Origin: an uncultured Ruminococcus sp.
Lineage (GTDB): Bacteria > Bacillota > Clostridia > Oscillospirales > Ruminococcaceae
Length of the DNA: 34,683 nucleotides
NCBI GenBank assembly: GCA_900315755.1
Contig: ONAI01000011.1
Location: 1-34,683 of the forward strand
Reading direction: 5' to 3'
Part shown: positions 16,950 to 22,458 of the stretch, one piece after another
Numbering within the stretch: the stretch's first letter is position 1
How the letters are laid out: the number at the start of each line of letters is the position of its first letter
Position numbers and translations under genes: made by a program
Notes under the pieces: model-generated
What the model was told of the DNA's origin: nothing
What the model saw: only the letters and a program-made list of their open reading frames with translations
The model's database searches: none

Positions 16950-18554
16950 ATGTACAAAATCGAAAAACTCAACGAACTTGCAAAGGTAGTTGCTGCAAAA
17001 AGAGCAGAAAACGCTGCACTTGAGCCAAGAAGAATGACTGCCGAAGAGAAGGATGAGCTTCTCGCTTCATTCCACCCTGACTATAAAAAAGACGAATTCA
17101 CTGTACTTTCAGCCGGCGTAAACAAAGGTGAGAAAGTACCGACTCAGCTCGCTGAACTTCTTCAGGGTAAGAGCCGTATCAGCGCATCAGACGTTGATCT
17201 CAGCACTCCTGACTATGATACAGACGTACTTATAATCGGCGGCGGCGGTGCAGGTGCATCCGCAGCTATCGAAGCTGATGAAGCAGGCGTAAAAGCGATG
17301 ATCGTTACAAAGCTCCGTATCGGCGATGCCAACACAATGATGGCAGAGGGCGGTATACAGGCAGCAGATAAGCCGAACGATTCACCGGCTATCCACTATA
17401 TCGACGCTTTCGGCGGCGGACACTTCGCTGCAAAGCCTGAACTTGTAAAGAAGCTTGTAACAAAAGCTCCGGAAGCTATACAGTGGCTCAATAAGCTCGG
17501 AGTTGAATTTGACAAAGAGCCTGACGGTACTATGGTAACAACTCACGGCGGCGGTACATCACGCAAGCGTATGCACGCTGCAAAGGACTATTCCGGCGCT
17601 GAAATAATGAGAACACTCCGTGATGAAGTGCTCAACCGCGGTATACCGGTAATTGACTTCACAGCAGCCGTTGAGATAATCCTTGACAAGGACGGAAAGG
17701 CTGCCGGAGCTGTACTTATGAATATGGAGACAAAGCAGCTTCTCGTTGCAAGAGCTAAGACAGTTATCATCGCTACCGGCGGTGCAGGAAGACTTCACTA
17801 TCAGGGATTCCCGACATCAAACCACTACGGCGCAACTGCTGATGGTCTTATCCTCGGTTACAGAGTAGGCGCAAGACTTCTTTACGCTGATACACTTCAG
17901 TATCATCCAACAGGCACAGGCTATCCTGAGCAGATATTCGGTGCACTCGTTACCGAAAAGGTACGTTCACTCGGTGCAAAGCTTATCAATATAGACGGCG
18001 ATGTATTCATGCATCCGCTTGAAACTCGTGATGTAACAGCTGCTTCTATCATACGTGAATGTACAGAACGCAATAAGGGAATCGAAACCTCGCTCGGAAA
18101 AGCTGTATGGCTCGATACACCAATGATCGAGTATAAAAACGGTGAAGGCACTATCGAGAAACGTATACCTGCAATGATGAGAATGTTTGGCAAGTATGGC
18201 ATCGACATCCGTAAAGAACCGATCCTCGTATATCCAACTCTCCATTACCAGAACGGAGGACTTAACATCTCTGAGGACTGCTCAACAGATATTGCCAATC
18301 TTTATGCAGCCGGCGAAGTCGCAGGCGGTATCCACGGCAGAAACAGACTTATGGGCAACTCTCTCCTTGATGTTATCGTATTCGGCAGAAACGCAGGTAT
18401 AAATGCTGCCGCAAAGGCAAAGGAGACCGCAGAGCCTTCCGGACTTACTCTTGAGCATATTGAGAAGTTCAATAAGGAACTCTCAGACGCAGGAGTACAG
18501 AATGAAACAGCTTCACCAATGCTGCTTCCGCACTACGCAAGAAAAACAAAATAA
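16950..18554 (+). CDS. Fumarate reductase flavoprotein subunit (soluble, TfrA/FrdA-like)
   Basis: Predicted to reduce fumarate to succinate. The 534 residues start behind GGGAGGGG. About 90 N-terminal residues of no recognisable domain precede the FAD motif IIGGGGAGASAA (97-102). Family catalytic segments are present: HGGGTSRKR, QYHPTGTGY, the Arg in ETRDVTAASI, HYQNGG, and RLMGNSLLDVIVFGRNAG. Where SdhA/FrdA have the FAD-linking His of the SHT motif, this protein has N128 (GDANTMMAEGG), so FAD should be non-covalent. The C-terminal helical domain of SdhA is missing, and no membrane anchor subunit lies nearby, so a quinone partner is unlikely. L-aspartate oxidase is excluded by the iron-sulfur partner gene and context. 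Confidence 0.86.
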   Translation: MYKIEKLNELAKVVAAKRAENAALEPRRMTAEEKDELLASFHPDYKKDEFTVLSAGVNKGEKVPTQLAELLQGKSRISASDVDLSTPDYDTDVLIIGGGGAGASAAIEADEAGVKAMIVTKLRIGDANTMMAEGGIQAADKPNDSPAIHYIDAFGGGHFAAKPELVKKLVTKAPEAIQWLNKLGVEFDKEPDGTMVTTHGGGTSRKRMHAAKDYSGAEIMRTLRDEVLNRGIPVIDFTAAVEIILDKDGKAAGAVLMNMETKQLLVARAKTVIIATGGAGRLHYQGFPTSNHYGATADGLILGYRVGARLLYADTLQYHPTGTGYPEQIFGALVTEKVRSLGAKLINIDGDVFMHPLETRDVTAASIIRECTERNKGIETSLGKAVWLDTPMIEYKNGEGTIEKRIPAMMRMFGKYGIDIRKEPILVYPTLHYQNGGLNISEDCSTDIANLYAAGEVAGGIHGRNRLMGNSLLDVIVFGRNAGINAAAKAKETAEPSGLTLEHIEKFNKELSDAGVQNETASPMLLPHYARKTK

Positions 18555-18558
18555 ACAG

Positions 18559-18583
18559 CAATAGGACGCGCTGCGTCCTATTG
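18559..18583 (+). terminator. Hairpin between fumarate reductase and carrier genes
   Basis: A perfect 11-bp stem (18559-18569 with 18573-18583) with a 3-nt loop lies 4 bp after the flavoprotein stop codon. The next bases are TCGTGTTAAT, without a T run. It may be a partial terminator or an mRNA 3'-end stabiliser that lowers carrier expression relative to the enzyme genes. Confidence 0.5.
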
Positions 18584-18618
18584 TCGTGTTAATACAAAGA
18601 AAGATTGTGTGATAAATA

Positions 18619-19824
18619 ATGGAATTATTCAATGGTATCCTGTCTATAAACGGAACCGCTTTCCTGATTTTTTCAGTAATTCTCGTAGCTGCAATCGGCT
18701 ATATTTTAGGAAGAATTACTATCAAGGGCGTTTCACTCGGAACAGCCGGAGTATTTCTGATCGCCCTCGTTTACGGTGGAGTATTCTATGACAGACTTTC
18801 AGATGAAATGAACGCAAGCTTTGTAAAGAGTTCGCTCTCGATCATTGATACACTCGGACTTGTACTGTTCGTTTCAGCAGTAGGCTTTATAGCCGGACCG
18901 AATTTCTTCAGTAATTTCAAGAAGAATTTCAAATCATTCGTTACACTTGCAATGATAGTAATAGTCAGCGGTGGACTTGCTTGCATAGGATGTATGCTTA
19001 TAGGAAGAAACTTCACAAATCTCGACAATGATGAATTCACCGCACTCATGGCAGGACTTCTCTCAGGCGCACTCACAAGTACCCCTGGACTATCAGCAGC
19101 AAAAGAAGCGGCTGGACATAACCTTGAGGACGCAGTTGCAGTAGGTTCAGGAATTGCCTATATCTTTGGCGTTATCGGCGTTGTGCTCTTTGTTCAGCTT
19201 ATGCCAAAGCTTCTCAAGGCGGACATGGAAAAGGAACGTCAGCTGCTCAAATCAGCAAGTTCAGAAGTAAAGAATAAAAATTCGGATAAAAAGCTAATCG
19301 AAATGGATAGCTTCGGACTTATGCCTTTCGCACTTGCAGCCGGAATCGGTATTCTTATCGGTTCATTCAAGTTCAAGAATTTTTCACTTTCAACCACAGG
19401 TGGCTGTCTGCTCGTTTGCCTTGTATTCGGTCACTTCGGACGTGTTGCCAATATCAATTTCATGCCAAAGGATTCAACATTGAAAGTTCTCCGTGAACTC
19501 GGACTTATGCTCTTCCTTATTGGTTCGGGAATTAAAGGCGGTGCAAAATTCGTTGAATACTTCAAGCCAATATACTTTGTATACGGAATGATAATGACAA
19601 TCGTGCCGATGGTTATCGGATTCTTGTTTGCAAAGTACGTATTGAAGCTGAATCTGCTTAACAACCTTGGTTCTATCACAGGCGGTATGACTTCAACACC
19701 TGCACTTGGTACACTCATAACAACCGCAGGTACAGACGATGTTGCCGCCGCATATGCCGCAACATATCCTATTGCACTTATCTCAGTTGTTCTGACAGAG
19801 CAATTCATAATAATGCTGTTCTGA
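18619..19824 (+). CDS. AspT/SucE-family (AAE) membrane carrier, possible succinate exporter
   Basis: The 401-residue integral membrane protein has two homologous hydrophobic halves, typical of the aspartate:alanine exchanger family (YidE/YbjL duplication). Each half carries a Gly/Ser/Thr-Pro re-entrant-like stretch: GLLSGALTSTPGLSAA and GSITGGMTSTPALGTL. A charged linker of about 30 residues joins them. Most relatives are about 540-560 residues and have two RCK_C domains between the halves; these are absent here. The family includes succinate exporter SucE1 of Corynebacterium glutamicum and AspT. Lying 64 bp behind the fumarate reductase genes, it is likely to export succinate or exchange C4 acids; the substrate is inference. 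The ribosome-binding site is weak. Confidence 0.82.
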   Translation: MELFNGILSINGTAFLIFSVILVAAIGYILGRITIKGVSLGTAGVFLIALVYGGVFYDRLSDEMNASFVKSSLSIIDTLGLVLFVSAVGFIAGPNFFSNFKKNFKSFVTLAMIVIVSGGLACIGCMLIGRNFTNLDNDEFTALMAGLLSGALTSTPGLSAAKEAAGHNLEDAVAVGSGIAYIFGVIGVVLFVQLMPKLLKADMEKERQLLKSASSEVKNKNSDKKLIEMDSFGLMPFALAAGIGILIGSFKFKNFSLSTTGGCLLVCLVFGHFGRVANINFMPKDSTLKVLRELGLMLFLIGSGIKGGAKFVEYFKPIYFVYGMIMTIVPMVIGFLFAKYVLKLNLLNNLGSITGGMTSTPALGTLITTAGTDDVAAAYAATYPIALISVVLTEQFIIMLF

Positions 19825-19825
19825 G

Positions 19826-19859
19826 AAAAGCCCGGAAGAAATTCTTCCGGGCTTTTATA
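19826..19859. terminator. Bidirectional intrinsic terminator
   Basis: A 12-bp stem beginning AAAAGCCCGGAA (19826-19837 with 19845-19856) with T and A tracts on either side. It serves the convergent carrier gene (+) and the pyrE-linked membrane gene (-). Confidence 0.9.
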
Positions 19860-19870
19860 ATGCAAAGAGT

Positions 19871-20305
19871 TCAGTTTTCTTTTTTGCTGAACCTGATATA
19901 GCGTATTGAGGTTGCAATTACTGTCAGAATAAGAATGTGCAGGATAGTGTGATAGATATCAGGTATATATCTTCCTTCAATTTTGAGCCAGAAAAGCGAG
20001 CCTGAGAAGAATTTTTCCTTTCCTTCGAGAGTACCCATGAAGCCCTTTCCGAAAATAGTATACCACTCATGACAGAGAAACTGAATTGCAAACCATATCG
20101 ATGTCCAAACCAAAACTACCCATTTTCCGGCTTTTTCTCTGAAGATGAATAGTAGTACAGTGAACAGATAAATAAGGAAGAAGAGTCCGTCATCCTTATA
20201 TGAGCGTGTGACAAGATAGCGTTCTCCGAAATACACGCCCGTCATATCAAGAAAGAACCAGAAAAGCAGAACAAGCTGAGTGATAATGCAATATTTTTTC
20301 TTCAT
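19871..20305 (-). CDS. Small integral membrane protein of unknown function
   Basis: I do not recognise the family. The 144 residues have about four hydrophobic segments (roughly residues 7-25, 40-58, 62-80 and 118-136) and basic ends (MKKKY..., ...RFSKKEN), suggesting an inner-membrane protein with cytoplasmic termini. An aromatic-rich loop, HEWYTIFGKGFMGTLEGKEKFF, lies between segments 3 and 4. It starts 38 bp after the pyrE stop and has no promoter of its own that I can see, so it is probably read from pyrE. Nothing in it points to pyrimidine metabolism. Confidence 0.75.
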   Translation of the reverse strand: MKKKYCIITQLVLLFWFFLDMTGVYFGERYLVTRSYKDDGLFFLIYLFTVLLFIFREKAGKWVVLVWTSIWFAIQFLCHEWYTIFGKGFMGTLEGKEKFFSGSLFWLKIEGRYIPDIYHTILHILILTVIATSIRYIRFSKKEN

Positions 20306-20343
20306 TATAATGTGCCTCTGGGAATAAACAGAACCGTGTCTTA

Positions 20344-21000
20344 TCAGCCGGTAATGCCGTAGGCTTTTCTGTATTCAAGCATCTTATCAAGGTATTCTTT
20401 ACCTGGAACTATATCGTTTCTGATAGCGTCAATAATGTCCTCCATAGTAACGATAGGGTAAACAGTAACGCCGAAATCGCGCTTTACTTCCTGTACAGCT
20501 GAAAGCTCGCCTGTACCTTTTTCCATACGGTCAACAGTAATTACCATACCTGTAACATCAACATCAGCAGCTCCTTTAAGCTTAGGCATTGACTCACGAA
20601 GCGCCTTGCCGGAAGTCATGACATCATCAATGATAACTACCTTTTCACCGTCTGTGAGAGTCTTTCCTACGAACATACCTCCCTCGCCGTGATCCTTAGC
20701 TTCTTTACGGTCAAAACAGTAAGAAACATCAATACCGAATTTATTACTGAGTGCAACAACAGCAGAAACGGCAAGTGGGATTCCCTTGTAAGCCGGACCA
20801 AAGAGAGTTTCAACAGGTATATTGTTTTCATGAATACATTCTGCGTAGTATTCACCAAGCTTTGCGAGCTGAGCACCAGTCTTGTAGTTACCGCAGTTTA
20901 TGAAATATGGAGCTTTTCTGCCGCTTTTAAGTGTAAATTCACCAAAAGTAAGAACACCGCAGTCCACCATGAATTTTATAAAGCTTTCTTTGTAAGTCAT
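20344..21000 (-). CDS. pyrE: Orotate phosphoribosyltransferase
   Basis: PyrE transfers the phosphoribosyl group from PRPP to orotate, forming OMP. The 218 residues include the PRPP-binding signature VVIIDDVMTSGKALRES and the N-terminal FTLKSGRKAPYFINCG segment that binds orotate. The catalytic loop region is DRKEAKDHGEGG. GGAGG precedes the ATG. It is transcribed leftwards from an extended -10 promoter at 21053-21081. No other pyr gene is adjacent. Confidence 0.95.
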   Translation of the reverse strand: MTYKESFIKFMVDCGVLTFGEFTLKSGRKAPYFINCGNYKTGAQLAKLGEYYAECIHENNIPVETLFGPAYKGIPLAVSAVVALSNKFGIDVSYCFDRKEAKDHGEGGMFVGKTLTDGEKVVIIDDVMTSGKALRESMPKLKGAADVDVTGMVITVDRMEKGTGELSAVQEVKRDFGVTVYPIVTMEDIIDAIRNDIVPGKEYLDKMLEYRKAYGITG

Positions 21001-21052
21001 TATGTGTACCTCCGAATAGTAATTGGTTTAAGACTGTAAAAGTCCAAATATA

Positions 21053-21081
21053 ATTATAGCATATTATTACAGAAATAGCAA
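21053..21081 (-). promoter_or_regulatory. Proximal pyrE promoter (extended -10)
   Basis: On the minus strand: TTGCTA (21081-21076), 17-bp spacer, TATAAT (21058-21053) with TGC directly before it. The transcript start is expected near 21046, about 45 nt before pyrE. Confidence 0.82.
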
Positions 21082-21120
21082 GATGCGCGGAAAAAAAGCA
21101 GCGTTTCTTACACTTACGCC

Positions 21121-21148
21121 GCGAAAAAGCCAGCGGGGGCTCCCCGCT
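21121..21148 (-). terminator. Terminator-like hairpin between the two pyrE promoter copies
   Basis: Read leftwards, a 7-bp all-GC-core stem (21148-21142 with 21138-21132, loop AGC) is followed by GGCTTTTTC. It would stop or attenuate transcripts from the distal promoter copy before the proximal one. Confidence 0.55.
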
Positions 21149-21175
21149 TATAGCATATTATTACAGAAATAGCAA
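21147..21175 (-). promoter_or_regulatory. Distal copy of the pyrE promoter
   Basis: Minus strand TTGCTA (21175-21170), 17-bp spacer identical to the proximal copy, TATAAG (21152-21147) preceded by TGC. The last -10 base is non-consensus, so it should be weaker. Confidence 0.55.
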
Positions 21176-21245
21176 GATGTACGGAAAAAAGCAAAGTTTC
21201 TTACACTTACACAGCTAAAAAACTGCACAAAATATAAAAAACCAC

Positions 21246-21274
21246 TTGCAAAAATAAGGAATACAGGGTATAAT
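21246..21274 (+). promoter_or_regulatory. Sigma-A promoter of the SGNH-like gene
   Basis: TTGCAA (21246-21251), 17-bp spacer, TATAAT (21269-21274); start near 21281, about 47 nt before the ATG. Confidence 0.82.
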
Positions 21275-21327
21275 AATAAATAGTGTTTGCCAGGAAGCAA
21301 ATCATAAATAACAGCAATGGAGTAAAT

Positions 21328-22215
21328 ATGGAAAAAAAGCATACAGTACAGAGAATATCTAATAAAAAACGTGTAAAGCCGAAAGTAAGATTCAGTTTCA
21401 TGATGCTTATCATTATAACTTTTCTCACATTTCTTGTCTGCTTTATACTATATATGATAAATGCAAATGTAAAAGGTGATCTTCTTGATGATGATGACGA
21501 TGATAAATCTGCGGTAACTACTGCGATAACTACTGAAGCTTTAACCGATGAAGAAGGCAACACCCTCTCATCCGAAGACTCAACAGCTGAAAACAATGTT
21601 TCAGAAACTCAAGCAGCAGCAAGCAGCGGTACAATAACATACCCTCTTGCACAGTCGGCAGCTGTTGATTCATCATATTTTGATAACTGCTGCATCATAA
21701 CAGACACAATACTGCTTTCCATATCCAAATATACTGATTTTGAAGATGTAGTAGGAAACTCTCTGCTAAACGCCAAAAACTGCAACGAGACCACTATCTC
21801 TTCCTCATACGGAAACATCACAGCATATCAGACTATGCAGCTGAAAAAGCCCGAAAATATCTATATAATGCTCGGAAGCGACCTTGGTACCAACACAGTA
21901 AGTGACATGATAGCAAGCTACACAACTCTTGTTACAAGTCTGCACAATTATCTTCCTGATACCCACATATATGTAATGCAAGTGCCGCCTGCTCCGGCAG
22001 AAAGTACAACAATCACAAGCGAACTCGTAGACGAATACAACACAAAGCTTATGGACATGGCAAAGAGTGTAGGAGTGTACTGCTTAGACACAAATACAGC
22101 ACTCCGTTCAGCAGATGGAACTATCTCTGATAACTACTGGTCAGACGATGATTCTACACTGACCGAAGAGGGCTATAAAAAAATAGAATCCTACATTTTA
22201 ACACATACAATATAA
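21328..22215 (+). CDS. Membrane-anchored SGNH/GDSL-like protein with degenerate active site
   Basis: The ATG at 21328 behind ATGGAGT gives 295 residues; an in-frame start at 21283 lies at the expected transcription start and is rejected. The protein has a basic cytoplasmic tail, one membrane segment (about 23-45), an acidic run of six Asp, a Ser/Thr/Glu-rich linker to about residue 110, then an SGNH-like domain. The fold is suggested by the order of blocks. The catalytic residues are not standard: TDT (125-127) stands where GDS is expected, LGSDLG (162-167) where GxND is expected, and DDSTLTEEGY where DxxHLTxxGY carries the His. It is probably a non-enzymatic or altered cell-surface domain. 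It is a single gene with its own promoter and terminator. Confidence 0.72.
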   Translation: MEKKHTVQRISNKKRVKPKVRFSFMMLIIITFLTFLVCFILYMINANVKGDLLDDDDDDKSAVTTAITTEALTDEEGNTLSSEDSTAENNVSETQAAASSGTITYPLAQSAAVDSSYFDNCCIITDTILLSISKYTDFEDVVGNSLLNAKNCNETTISSSYGNITAYQTMQLKKPENIYIMLGSDLGTNTVSDMIASYTTLVTSLHNYLPDTHIYVMQVPPAPAESTTITSELVDEYNTKLMDMAKSVGVYCLDTNTALRSADGTISDNYWSDDDSTLTEEGYKKIESYILTHTI

Positions 22216-22221
22216 CTAATT

Positions 22222-22253
22222 TGCACCACTATATATAGTGGTGCAGTTTTTTT
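22222..22253 (+). terminator. Intrinsic terminator after the SGNH-like gene
   Basis: A 24-base perfect palindrome (22222-22245, centre TATATA) is followed by G and seven T. Confidence 0.9.
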
Positions 22254-22323
22254 AATACAAGTAGTAGATTTGAGTAACGTAATATAGCCAACAACTAATT
22301 TTTAACACATTTTATATACATTT

Positions 22324-22337
22324 CTTACAATTGTAAG
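22324..22337. promoter_or_regulatory. 14-bp perfect palindrome upstream of nrdD
   Basis: CTTACAATTGTAAG lies 35 bp upstream of the nrdD -35 hexamer, a typical activator or operator position. I do not match it to a known regulator. Confidence 0.4.
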
Positions 22338-22372
22338 TCCTATACTCAGATTCTGATTGTTAATTTCCACAA

Positions 22373-22401
22373 TTGACTTTATATGAATTTTGTTCTATAC
22401 T
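22373..22401 (+). promoter_or_regulatory. Sigma-A promoter of nrdDG
   Basis: TTGACT (22373-22378), 17-bp spacer, TATACT (22396-22401); start near 22408. Confidence 0.85.
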
Positions 22402-22424
22402 AATATAGTAACATAGAAACGGAG

Positions 22425-22440
22425 ACACTATATATTGTGT
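22425..22440. promoter_or_regulatory. NrdR box
   Basis: ACACTATATATTGTGT matches the 16-bp NrdR-box consensus (acaCwAtATaTwGwgt) almost perfectly. It lies just after the predicted transcription start, ending 18 bp before the nrdD ATG. NrdR boxes usually occur in pairs about three helical turns apart; the only nearby candidate is an imperfect palindrome over the -10 (about 22397-22412). Confidence 0.8.
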
Positions 22441-22458
22441 TTGGAGGTAATGATATAG

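Larger units (their letters stand above)
21054..21220. repeat. Imperfect tandem duplication of a promoter segment, period 94 bp
   Basis: The 32-bp stretch starting TTATAGCATATTATTACAGA is identical at 21054 and 21148. Similarity continues for about 40 bp more (GGAAAAA, TTTCTTACACTTAC) with substitutions and a one-base length change. Each copy contains the pyrE -35 and spacer. The region between the copies is unusually GC-rich for this window. Confidence 0.85.

Noticed and set aside
16950-18554. L-aspartate oxidase (NadB)
   Set aside because: An iron-sulfur partner gene lies directly upstream, no nadA or nadC is adjacent, and the context is fumarate metabolism.
21121-21220. Insertion-sequence remnant around the GC-rich hairpin
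   Set aside because: No terminal inverted repeats, target duplication or transposase fragment; the repeat is a simple tandem duplication.
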